DNA of 5,229 nucleotides from JBNLBT01 sp050303435 (GTDB taxonomy: Bacteria; Pseudomonadota; Gammaproteobacteria; Xanthomonadales; Marinicellaceae): NCBI GenBank assembly GCA_050303435.1, contig JBNLBT010000157.1, positions 1 to 5,229 on the forward strand, read 5' to 3'. A program made the translations under genes and the position numbers. This document shows, piece after piece, positions 1 to 5,229 of this stretch. The notes beneath the pieces were generated by a model, which was given only the letters and a program-made list of their open reading frames with translations, had not been told where the DNA came from and did no database searches. Each line of letters begins with the position of its first letter. Position 1 is the stretch's first letter.

Positions 1-665
1 ACCCGTTGCTGAATGCTGCGGGGCTTCAGGCGTCCACCGCGTCGCGTGACAAACACCGCGCCGCTGCCGCTGCTGTCCCACAAGCGGGCCTGCGGGCGCC
101 AGGCCAGCAAGGCGTCCAGGGCTTTGCGACCCACCGGAACCACGCGGGTTTTGCCGCCTTTGCCAGTGACCGTCACCAGCCGTTCATCCAGGTCCAGGTC
201 CTGCCAGCGGCAGTGGCTCAACTCCGACAGGCGCAAACCGGAGGAATAAAACAACTCCAGCATGGCCTTGTCGCGCAAACCCAGTTCGCTGGCATCCTGA
301 ATGTCCAGCAGCTGATCGATCACATCGGCGTCCAGCACTTCCGGCAGGGCGCGACGGATGCGCGGGGTTTCCAGGCCTTCGGCCGGATTCTCCGCACACG
401 CGCCGATATCCACAGCGTGAGCAAAAAATCCGTTCAGGGCGGCGCGCATGCGCGCCAGGGTTTTGGGGCTCAGACCGCGCGCGTGTGCGGCCACCAACAG
501 CTGATTCAAGCGCTCCTGGGTGAACGCCGATGCGTCGTCGGGCAGGCCATCCTGCGTCAACAGACGCGTCAGATCGTGCCGATAAGCGCGCACGGTGGCC
601 ACCGACAGGCCGCGGTGATGGCGCAAATGATCGAGGTACTTATCAACCTGCCTTTTGATCGACAT
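1..665 (-). CDS. xerC: Tyrosine recombinase XerC, 3' end (C-terminus) outside window
   Basis: Site-specific tyrosine recombinase that acts with XerD at dif to resolve chromosome dimers at division. I translated the minus strand from the ATG at 665-663 and it stays open to the window edge (221 codons), so no stop is visible. Residues 1-85 form the N-terminal SAM-like core-binding domain, including the family-typical 'GLSVATVRAYRHDL'. The catalytic domain begins near residue 108. The stretch 'YSSGLRLSEL' carries the first catalytic arginine (R145), and 'VTGKGGKTR' carries the catalytic lysine (K169). The HxxR, second His and nucleophilic Tyr would lie beyond base 1, so an intact active site cannot be confirmed. 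The start overlaps the DUF484 gene by 23 nt and has only a weak AGG upstream, which suggests coupled translation. XerC is favoured over XerD because of the dapF-DUF484 context; from the protein alone the two are hard to separate. Confidence 0.95.
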   Translation of the reverse strand, partial: MSIKRQVDKYLDHLRHHRGLSVATVRAYRHDLTRLLTQDGLPDDASAFTQERLNQLLVAAHARGLSPKTLARMRAALNGFFAHAVDIGACAENPAEGLETPRIRRALPEVLDADVIDQLLDIQDASELGLRDKAMLELFYSSGLRLSELSHCRWQDLDLDERLVTVTGKGGKTRVVPVGRKALDALLAWRPQARLWDSSGSGAVFVTRRGGRLKPRSIQQR

Positions 666-1326
666 GTTGCGCCTGGGTGTCGAGTTTGCGGGCCAGGATT
701 TCTGCCAGCTTTTGCAGGATGTCGCTGGACAATTCGGGGTGGAAGGTGTCTTCCGTGTGGCTGCCGAAGGCCATCAGCCCGTGCGCGGCCGAATCGCCCA
801 GCGGCAACACGATGGCTGAAGCCACCGCGCGCTCAGTGCGACCAAACAGCAAGGCACATTTTTCCGCGCTCAAGCGACCGGAAATGGTTTTGTTGTGTTC
901 CGTCACGGCGCTGAACTGAGTGCGGATTTCTGCGTCCATCGGTCGCACGCCGCCGATGTCTTGCAAGGCCTCATCGCTGAGCAGCAATTGAAAAACATCG
1001 CTTTTGAACTGCGCGCGAATGAATTGTTGATAGCCTTCAATGTACGCGGCCAGATCGGCGTGCAGGGACAACGCATTGAGCAGATCAAACAGGCGATCCA
1101 TCATGGCCTGATTGTCGCGCGCGTTTTCAATCAGGCTGTGCAGGCGCAGGTTCAGTGCGCGATTTTTTTCCTGCAACACATTGACCTGATGGTTGACCAG
1201 GCTGGTCAGCTGGCCATTTTTTGAGGCCACTTTGAGGCTGGCGGCCAATTCCGGGTACTGCATGAAAAAATCCGGATTGTCATTCAGATAACTGATCACT
1301 TCTGAGGCCTTGATGGGTCCGCTCAT
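643..1326 (-). CDS. DUF484 family protein (YigA-like), 227 aa
   Basis: Member of the DUF484 family, nearly always encoded between dapF and xerC in gammaproteobacteria. Its biochemical role is not settled; the C-terminal half is GAF-like in fold. The N-terminus has the family hallmark, a short helix then 'NPDFFMQYPELAASL' (residues 17-31). A probable coiled coil follows at about 40-85 ('SLVNHQVNVLQEKNRALNLR'), then an alpha/beta GAF-like part from about 90 to 215 ending in a helix rich in charged residues. A longer in-frame opening exists upstream to 1518. I reject it because the ATG at 1326 begins exactly at the conserved N-terminus, has AGGGAGA 9-10 nt upstream, and overlaps the dapF stop as ATGA. 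Upstream codons give an Arg/Pro/Gly-rich shadow of dapF. Its 3' end overlaps xerC by 23 nt. No residues suggest catalysis, and a regulatory or ligand-sensing role is inference only. Confidence 0.92.
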   Translation of the reverse strand: MSGPIKASEVISYLNDNPDFFMQYPELAASLKVASKNGQLTSLVNHQVNVLQEKNRALNLRLHSLIENARDNQAMMDRLFDLLNALSLHADLAAYIEGYQQFIRAQFKSDVFQLLLSDEALQDIGGVRPMDAEIRTQFSAVTEHNKTISGRLSAEKCALLFGRTERAVASAIVLPLGDSAAHGLMAFGSHTEDTFHPELSSDILQKLAEILARKLDTQAQHVDQKAG

Positions 1327-2108
1327 GCGTCGATTTCTCCCTGATAAACGTGCCGCGCCGGGCCCTGCAATGTCAGGTGTCCGCTGTGCGCATGCACGTG
1401 TACAAACAAAACCCCGCCGGGCAGCTGCACGGCCACCTCCGCGGGATGAGACCACAGGTGATGCGCCGCCACTGCGGCGGCACAGGCGCCCGAACCGCAG
1501 GCACGGGTTTCTCCGCAACCCCGTTCGTGTACGCGCACTTTGATTTCACCGGGTCGCAACGCCTGCATCACCTCGATGTTGATGTCTTCGGGGTGCTGTC
1601 GCAGTATTTGCTGATGCAATGGCTGAAAATCGACGGCATCGACGTCCGCCACCGGCACCACCAGGTGCGGGTTGCCCATGTCGAAACGCACCCCGTGATT
1701 GAGGCCGATGTCCTGCAGGTCGACCACCGCGGCCTGTGTCGGACGCTGGAATGTCACCGCGATGCGCTCGGCGTCCTGGCGATCCAACACCACCGGCCCA
1801 CCGGGCCCGTCTAGCGCCAGCGGCCACCGCACGTTTGCATCCTGGCTGTGCAGGTATTCGGCGATGGCGCGTTGGCCGTTGCCACACTGCTCGGCCTGTG
1901 ACCCGTCGGCGTTGTAAAAGCGGTATTGCAGGGCGTGGTCCGATGCGCTGGGCGGGCGCAATTCAATCAACTGATCAAAGCCCACCCCGGTGTGGCGATC
2001 GGCCCAGGCACGGATGCGCCCGGAGTCGAGGTCGTGTGCCTCTGCGCGGTTGTCCAGCAACATAAAATCGTTGCCCAGGCCGTGCAATTTATGGAACCGC
2101 CGTTTGAT
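1323..2108 (-). CDS. dapF: Diaminopimelate epimerase DapF, probable ATC start
   Basis: Cytosolic PLP-independent epimerase that converts LL- to meso-diaminopimelate for peptidoglycan and lysine synthesis. Both active-site cysteines of the two-base mechanism are present in their motifs: 'NADGSQAEQCGNGQR' (C75 from the proposed start) and 'ERGCGETRACGSGACA' (C204). The central 'DMGNPH' and C-terminal 'GPARHVYQGEI' are also present. At 261 aa it is slightly shorter than the usual roughly 275. Start choice: between the in-frame stop at 2157-2159 and 'HGLGNDF' there is no ATG or GTG. The only standard start codon is TTG at 2087-2085, which would remove the first beta-strand residues 'KRRFHK' (family: x-R-F-x-K-M-H-G). 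The ATC at 2108-2106 restores this strand, sits 7 nt after AGGAG, and lies 1 nt after the lptM stop. I therefore prefer it, with TTG 2087 as the conservative alternative. Oddities are Leu for Met in 'MHGLGND' and an extra Cys six residues before C204. Confidence 0.93.
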   Translation of the reverse strand: MKRRFHKLHGLGNDFMLLDNRAEAHDLDSGRIRAWADRHTGVGFDQLIELRPPSASDHALQYRFYNADGSQAEQCGNGQRAIAEYLHSQDANVRWPLALDGPGGPVVLDRQDAERIAVTFQRPTQAAVVDLQDIGLNHGVRFDMGNPHLVVPVADVDAVDFQPLHQQILRQHPEDINIEVMQALRPGEIKVRVHERGCGETRACGSGACAAAVAAHHLWSHPAEVAVQLPGGVLFVHVHAHSGHLTLQGPARHVYQGEIDA

Positions 2109-2109
2109 T

Positions 2110-2265
2110 TCAACTCTCCTCTTGCTGTGTTTGTCCGGTCTCGCTTTCCGCGGGCATCACCAGGTCACCCTTGTTGCCACACGCGGTTAGAAACAGCAAG
2201 ACCAACAGCAGCATCCGGCGATGCTGTGCCCGGAGGTTGTGGCGCGGGTTTGGTCGACGTTTCAT
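2110..2265 (-). CDS. lptM: LptM-like small LPS-assembly lipoprotein, 51 aa
   Basis: Small outer-membrane lipoprotein of the LptM (formerly YifL) family, which helps the LptDE translocon mature; E. coli LptM is likewise encoded next to dapF. The sequence shows a basic N-region (MKRRPNPRHNLRAQHRR), a short hydrophobic core 'MLLLVLLFLTAC' with lipobox LTAC and lipidated Cys29, then 'GNKGDLVMP', which matches the family's G-x-K-G-P-L-x-x-P with Asp for the first Pro. The tail is a polar, Glu/Gln-rich stretch. The 17-residue N-region is long. An internal ATG at 2214 (Met18) would give an uncharged, very short signal peptide, so I prefer 2265. An in-frame ATG still further upstream (2328-2326) would place coding sequence across the promoter and is rejected. 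The last codons carry the ribosome binding site for dapF. It is probably transcribed from the extended -10 at 2303-2295. Confidence 0.85.
   Translation of the reverse strand: MKRRPNPRHNLRAQHRRMLLLVLLFLTACGNKGDLVMPAESETGQTQQEES
2114..2120 (-). promoter_or_regulatory. Ribosome binding site deciding the dapF start
   Basis: The minus strand reads AGGAGAG here, within the last codons of lptM. Its AGGAG core is 7 nt from the ATC codon at 2108-2106 and 28 nt from the TTG at 2087. The spacing is ideal for initiation at ATC and too long for TTG. The lptM stop TGA lies between site and start, so terminating ribosomes could also re-initiate here. Confidence 0.6.
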
Positions 2266-2293
2266 TTCATCTCGGCTTTCTGCATACTGGCTG

Positions 2294-2299
2294 TATAAT
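2294..2299 (+). promoter_or_regulatory. TATAAT -10 of the plus-strand operon
   Basis: A perfect sigma-70 -10 hexamer lies 27 nt before the ATG at 2327. The predicted start is near 2306, leaving a leader of about 21 nt (T-tract, then AAATGCTTGAG). No convincing -35 is seen at 16-18 nt upstream (CTCGGC at 17), so strength or activator dependence is unclear. It overlaps the minus-strand -10 almost completely. Confidence 0.5.
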
Positions 2300-2303
2300 A
2301 GCA
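2295..2303 (-). promoter_or_regulatory. Extended -10 promoter of the lptM-dapF-DUF484-xerC operon
   Basis: Read on the minus strand this is TGCTATTAT, an extended -10 (TGn plus a hexamer matching TATAAT at 5 of 6 positions). The -35 region at 17 nt spacing (TACTCA) is poor, as is common for extended -10 promoters. Transcription would begin near 2288, giving a leader of about 22 nt before the lptM ATG at 2265. It is the only recognisable promoter in the divergent gap for this strand. It is a sequence prediction only. Confidence 0.5.
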
Positions 2304-2326
2304 GTTTTTTAAATGCTTGAGTATTC

Positions 2327-3550
2327 ATGATGACTCGCCTTCTGTTGTGCCTGTCGGCACTGTTGACCGCCGTCTGGGTCCATGCCTCGCCGACCATTGT
2401 GCCACTGGATTACCCCAACGCCGCCCGCTGGGCCGTGAAAATGAGTGGCGCAAACGACTTCATCGCTCCGGCCACAGAACTGCTTAAAAAAGAAGACGCG
2501 CGCGGTTTTTTGCAAAGCAAAAATGACCCGGTGATGCGTGCCCAGTTGCTCAAACCCTATATTGATCGCTTCATGGCAGACATCAATGCGCTGCCCGACG
2601 ACATGCTGTTTGAAGTCAATCAACCGGTCGCCTTGACTGAATACGACCCGGCCAGCGGCACGCTGCACCTGTCGGTCACCCTGCCCACCGGCTATCAGAT
2701 GCTGGTGCGGGAAGATTTCAAAAAAGACCATCTGCCCTCGAGCGTGCTGCTGCTGTACGCCAACCCGGAAATCATTGACGCCGTGCCGGTGAGTCAAAAG
2801 AAATATGACGCCCTCAAAGCGCTGCGCAACGACATCGATTATTTGGGCACAGCTGGCGCCTTGTACTTGCGCTACCTGGTGCGTTTGCCCAAATATCAGC
2901 ACCACAGCAACTTCCAGGCCGTGATCACCGAGGTGTTTTTGTACGACACGGAAGACAAAGGCCTGCTGCTCAGCCACGCCAGCGAAACCCGCGACATCAA
3001 CGCGCTGATCAACAACCGCCTGTTGGCCGACGGCATCAGCAACCCGCTGACCGGCATTCACAGTTATCAACTGCACGGTTACCGTTTGCTGGACACCATG
3101 GTAGAACGGCATTACGGCCCCAACGATTGCCACACCGATGCGCCGTTTCAATCCCATGCGGTGGTGCGTTGTCGCGAACGCGTGGCACTGCCCGGCGACA
3201 TTGAATTGGACCTGCAACTGGAATACCTTGGGGGGTTGCTGGCGCGCATGAAATACTTCAGTCAACAGCCAATGTCCGCTTCCCAGCGGCAGTTTTTTGA
3301 CTCCTTTGTGCAATCCAAATTCAGTGTGTGGAAACAAAAATTCCAGGACACCGAAGTGTTTAACTGGCGGCGCAACGGCGTGCGATTCAGTTACCACACC
3401 GCGCACATTGATCGGTTGAGCAATGCCGGTTTGATTTCGGCCAATGCCTTTTCCGGCGAATCCACTGACGCCGTTAAATTGCCCGATGCGCCGCTGCTGC
3501 TGCTGGAGTTGACGCCGATCTCGGTGATAACCACCTACGGTGGCTTTTAA
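2327..3550 (+). CDS. Exported protein of unknown function, 407 aa
   Basis: I do not recognise the family. A Sec signal peptide is clear: 'MMTRLLLCLSALLTAVWVHA' with probable signal peptidase I cleavage after VHA (residue 20), no lipobox, and no later transmembrane segment. The mature part (about 387 aa, 44 kDa) is a soluble-looking mix of helices and strands and is probably periplasmic. It has exactly two mature cysteines, C268 ('NDCHTD') and C282 ('VRCRER'), close enough for a disulfide. It also has many aromatic residues, and a possible hydrophobic beta-strand 'PLLLLELTPISVITT' near the C-terminus. No protease, esterase or glycosidase motif stands out. The start is one of two adjacent ATGs (2327, 2330), and the ribosome binding site is weak (TTGAG). 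The stop overlaps the esterase start as TAATG, so the pair is co-translated. In E. coli the gene divergent from lptM-dapF is cyaY, not this. A 471-aa opening on the opposite strand is a shadow with no signal peptide or family motifs. Confidence 0.85.
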   Translation: MMTRLLLCLSALLTAVWVHASPTIVPLDYPNAARWAVKMSGANDFIAPATELLKKEDARGFLQSKNDPVMRAQLLKPYIDRFMADINALPDDMLFEVNQPVALTEYDPASGTLHLSVTLPTGYQMLVREDFKKDHLPSSVLLLYANPEIIDAVPVSQKKYDALKALRNDIDYLGTAGALYLRYLVRLPKYQHHSNFQAVITEVFLYDTEDKGLLLSHASETRDINALINNRLLADGISNPLTGIHSYQLHGYRLLDTMVERHYGPNDCHTDAPFQSHAVVRCRERVALPGDIELDLQLEYLGGLLARMKYFSQQPMSASQRQFFDSFVQSKFSVWKQKFQDTEVFNWRRNGVRFSYHTAHIDRLSNAGLISANAFSGESTDAVKLPDAPLLLLELTPISVITTYGGF

Positions 3551-4218
3551 TGGCCTTGTCTTGTGTGGTCCGCGACACCGGGCCGAACCCTTCACGCCTG
3601 GTGCTCTGGATGCACGGCCTGGGCGCCGACGGGCACGATTTTGAACCGGTTGTGCCGGCCTTTGCCGGGCTGCAACCGGCCACCCGTTTCGTTTTTCCTC
3701 ACGCGCCAAAACAGCCCGTGACAATCAACAACGGCCTGGTGATGCGTGCCTGGTACGATATCACTGGACTCGACATTGATCGCGGCTCAGACCGCGCCGG
3801 CATTGAACGCTCGGCCGCCCTGATTGAACAGTTGCTGGATGAACAGCGCGAGGCCGGGTTTGACGCCGCGCAAACGGTGTTGGCCGGCTTTTCCCAGGGC
3901 GGCGCCATGGCGCTGCACATCGGCCTGAGACACGCGCAACGTCTGGCCGGCATCATCGCTTTGTCGTGTTATTTGCCGATGCCCGATCGTCTGGCCGATG
4001 AGCGCCACCCGGCCAACGCGGATGTGCCGATTTTTATGGGCCACGGTGTACACGATCCGGTGGTCCCGCACGCCCTGGGACAAGCCAGCCGCGATCGACT
4101 GACCGCCCTGGGTTACACCGTTGACTGGCACGACTATCCTTTGCAGCACGGCGTTTCCATGGAAGAAATCGGGGCGGTGGCCGAATGGCTGCAACAACTT
4201 CCACACGATGTCTCTTGA
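3550..4218 (+). CDS. Carboxylesterase/phospholipase family serine hydrolase (EstB/YpfH type), 222 aa
   Basis: Cytosolic alpha/beta hydrolase of the phospholipase/carboxylesterase family (relatives: Pseudomonas fluorescens EstB, eukaryotic acyl-protein thioesterases), which hydrolyses short-chain carboxyl or thioesters; the natural substrate is unknown. The length matches the usual 215-225 aa. Motifs in order: 'LWMHGLGADGHDF' (residues 19-31, oxyanion-hole loop), 'PHAPKQPVTINNG' (50-62), 'MRAWYD' (65-70), the nucleophile elbow 'GFSQGG' with Ser115, 'GVHDPVVP' with acid Asp169, and 'YPLQHGVS' with His200. The triad is therefore complete. There is no signal peptide. The ATG shares its A with the upstream TAA stop and is preceded by GGTGG at 6 nt, and the gene overlaps birA by 11 nt. 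This makes it the middle gene of a coupled trio. No functional tie to biotin is evident from sequence. Confidence 0.93.
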   Translation: MALSCVVRDTGPNPSRLVLWMHGLGADGHDFEPVVPAFAGLQPATRFVFPHAPKQPVTINNGLVMRAWYDITGLDIDRGSDRAGIERSAALIEQLLDEQREAGFDAAQTVLAGFSQGGAMALHIGLRHAQRLAGIIALSCYLPMPDRLADERHPANADVPIFMGHGVHDPVVPHALGQASRDRLTALGYTVDWHDYPLQHGVSMEEIGAVAEWLQQLPHDVS

Positions 4219-5149
4219 AGCGTCGCTGTTTACTGTTCTGTGCCGGCGCAACGGCGCCACACCGGCCGAACTGGCTGCGCAACTGAATTGCGATGTCGCC
4301 GCGGTGAACGCCGCACTGGCTGAGCTCAACCGCCTCGGCCTGGACGCGCACAGCCACCACGGGCAGGTGCACACCCGTTGGCCACCGGTGCCGTTGGATG
4401 CGGCGCGGCTGCAATCGGCCCTGTCGCCGGGGCAATCCCTGCGCGTTCTCTTGCAGTGCGATTCGACCAATGACCGTGTGGCGCTGGATGAAGTGTTGCT
4501 GAGCGAACACCAGAGCGCCGGTCGCGGCCGCCGGGGGCGCGCCTGGCAAGCGTCCATCGGTCAAAGTGTGTTGCTGTCCATGCGGCGTGCCGTGGATCTG
4601 CCTGTGCAGGCCGTTGAATGCCTGCATCTGGTCGTGGCCGCGGCGGTGTTTTCTGCTCTGCAGGCGCAACAGTTGTGCGCGGAAGTGCGGCTGAAATGGC
4701 CCAACGACCTGATGAAATCCGCTGGCAAGCTGTGTGGGGTATTGATTGAATTGCGTCACCACGCCGGGCGCGTGCGCGAAATCATTGCTGGCGTTGGCCT
4801 CAATTGGCAAACACGGGGTGCGTTGTTGAACACGCTGGATCAACCGGCCGCGGCGCTGCACGCGCCCGGTCCGGCGCGCGATCGCAATCCATTTGTGGCG
4901 AGCCTGATCCAGTCCCTGAATCGCGCCACAGACGATGTTCGTTTGGGTCGCCTGTCCGAATACATGGCCCTATGGCAACGCCACGATTACCTGCGCAACC
5001 GCCACATCGTGCTGCACGGCGGTGCACCAGAGGCCGCCGACAGCGGCCCGGCCTGTGGCGTGTGTGACGACGGTTCGCTGCTGCTGCAGGATGCCGATGG
5101 CGCCTTTCACCGCATCAGGGCTGGCGAAGTGTCCGCGCGCCCAGTATAA
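4208..5149 (+). CDS. birA: Bifunctional biotin--[acetyl-CoA-carboxylase] ligase / biotin operon repressor BirA, 313 aa
   Basis: Activates biotin to biotinyl-5'-AMP and attaches it to the carrier protein AccB. With its DNA-binding domain it can also repress biotin synthesis genes. Residues 1-60 form a winged helix-turn-helix ('TPAELAAQLNCDVAAVNAAL', 18-37), so this is the bifunctional group II type. The ligase domain follows: 'CDSTND' (84-89), 'SEHQSAGRGRRGRAW' with the adenylate-binding GRGRRG loop (105-110), 'RLKWPNDLMKSAGKLCGVLI' (161-180) with K163 and K174, and 'IAGVGLNW' (193-200). The small SH3-like C-terminal domain lies at about 265-313. The length is normal. An in-frame upstream ATG at 4121 is rejected because it reads the esterase in the wrong frame, and conserved sequence begins at 4208. 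No good ribosome binding site precedes 4208, consistent with coupling to the esterase. The segment between DSTN and GRGRRGR is 16 residues against 23 in E. coli BirA. Confidence 0.95.
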   Translation: MSLEASLFTVLCRRNGATPAELAAQLNCDVAAVNAALAELNRLGLDAHSHHGQVHTRWPPVPLDAARLQSALSPGQSLRVLLQCDSTNDRVALDEVLLSEHQSAGRGRRGRAWQASIGQSVLLSMRRAVDLPVQAVECLHLVVAAAVFSALQAQQLCAEVRLKWPNDLMKSAGKLCGVLIELRHHAGRVREIIAGVGLNWQTRGALLNTLDQPAAALHAPGPARDRNPFVASLIQSLNRATDDVRLGRLSEYMALWQRHDYLRNRHIVLHGGAPEAADSGPACGVCDDGSLLLQDADGAFHRIRAGEVSARPV

Positions 5150-5150
5150 T
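5122..5150 (+). promoter_or_regulatory. Possible promoter for the gene after birA
   Basis: TATAAT at 5145-5150 is a perfect -10 that overlaps the birA stop codon TAA (5147-5149). At 17 nt spacing stands TGGCGA (5122-5127), which matches TTGACA at 3 of 6. The predicted start near 5157 gives a short leader of about 17 nt before the ATG at 5174. It may uncouple the last gene from the operon. Prediction from sequence only. Confidence 0.4.
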
Positions 5151-5173
5151 CTGCCTTTTATCCGGATCATTGC

Positions 5174-5229
5174 ATGTTCACCCGAATTCTGTTCGTGGCC
5201 CTGCTGCTGATCAACATCGGCTTTTTTGT
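5174..5229 (+). CDS. Membrane-anchored protein, N-terminal 18 codons only (possibly SPOR-domain)
   Basis: An ATG at 5174, with GGA 7 nt upstream, opens a frame to the window edge: 'MFTRILFVALLLINIGFF'. One positive residue followed by an uninterrupted hydrophobic run indicates an inner-membrane anchor or signal sequence. Short SPOR-domain (septal peptidoglycan-binding) proteins often begin this way and often lie just after birA, sometimes with the pantothenate kinase gene coaX between. The identity is therefore a context guess. CoaX itself is soluble and begins with a nucleotide-binding motif, so this is not CoaX. Confidence 0.55.
   Translation, partial: MFTRILFVALLLINIGFF

Noticed and set aside
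6..914. 302-aa open frame on the plus strand opposite xerC and DUF484
   Set aside because: The minus strand encodes recognisable XerC and DUF484 here. The plus frame is Gln/Ala/Arg-rich without motifs.
1327..1518. 64-codon N-terminal extension of DUF484
   Set aside because: It reads dapF in another frame, is Arg/Gly-rich, and the conserved N-terminus begins at 1326 with a good ribosome binding site.
2301..2312. T-tract (GCAGTTTTTT) as a terminator
   Set aside because: No GC-rich stem precedes it and it sits just downstream of the -10. It is more likely the initially transcribed leader.
2266..2397. N-terminal extension of the lptM frame to 2397
   Set aside because: It would cross the divergent promoter and the start of the opposite gene, and would bury the lipoprotein signal peptide in the interior.
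2309..3724. 471-aa open frame on the minus strand opposite the unknown exported protein
   Set aside because: It has low-complexity Arg/Gln/Val-rich composition, no signal or family motif and no ribosome binding site, and it runs over two real genes and the promoter. It is a shadow of high-GC coding sequence.
3787..4861. Long minus-strand frames (256 and 275 aa) opposite the esterase and birA
   Set aside because: Both plus-strand genes have full catalytic motifs, while these frames are compositional shadows.

Overview
The window reads as a moderately GC-rich gammaproteobacterial chromosome. The main evidence is a minus-strand operon in the order lptM-dapF-DUF484-xerC, which is the classic gammaproteobacterial arrangement (in E. 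coli yifL/lptM-dapF-yigA-xerC). I cannot name the genus. There is no sign of mobile elements, phage, CRISPR, tRNA or rRNA. Coding density is very high: the only gaps are about 61 bp between the two divergent operons and 24 bp after birA.

Minus strand, read right to left from about 2300 down to 1: a small LPS-assembly lipoprotein (lptM), diaminopimelate epimerase (dapF), a DUF484 protein and the chromosome-dimer recombinase xerC, whose C-terminus runs off the left edge. The genes are nearly fused: 1 nt between lptM and the proposed dapF start, a 4-nt ATGA overlap of dapF and DUF484, and a 23-nt overlap of DUF484 and xerC. The dapF reading frame has no ATG or GTG where the family starts. The best-placed initiation codon is a rare ATC, 7 nt after an AGGAG inside the lptM tail.

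Plus strand, read left to right from about 2294: an exported protein of unknown function (407 aa), a small serine carboxylesterase of the EstB type, the bifunctional biotin ligase/repressor birA, and the first 18 codons of a membrane-anchored protein that is possibly SPOR-domain. The first three genes are translationally coupled (TAATG, then an 11-nt overlap). A perfect TATAAT overlaps the birA stop codon and may drive the last gene separately.

The two operons diverge from a short AT-rich segment at about 2294-2303. Its partly symmetric -10 (TATAATA / TATTATA) could serve both directions. Functionally the left operon links cell-wall precursor and lysine synthesis, outer-membrane LPS export and chromosome dimer resolution. 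The right one places an unrecognised secreted protein with a cytosolic hydrolase and biotin metabolism. I see no clear new multi-gene system. The points most worth a second look are the dapF start codon, the unknown exported protein coupled to the esterase, and the shared promoter.
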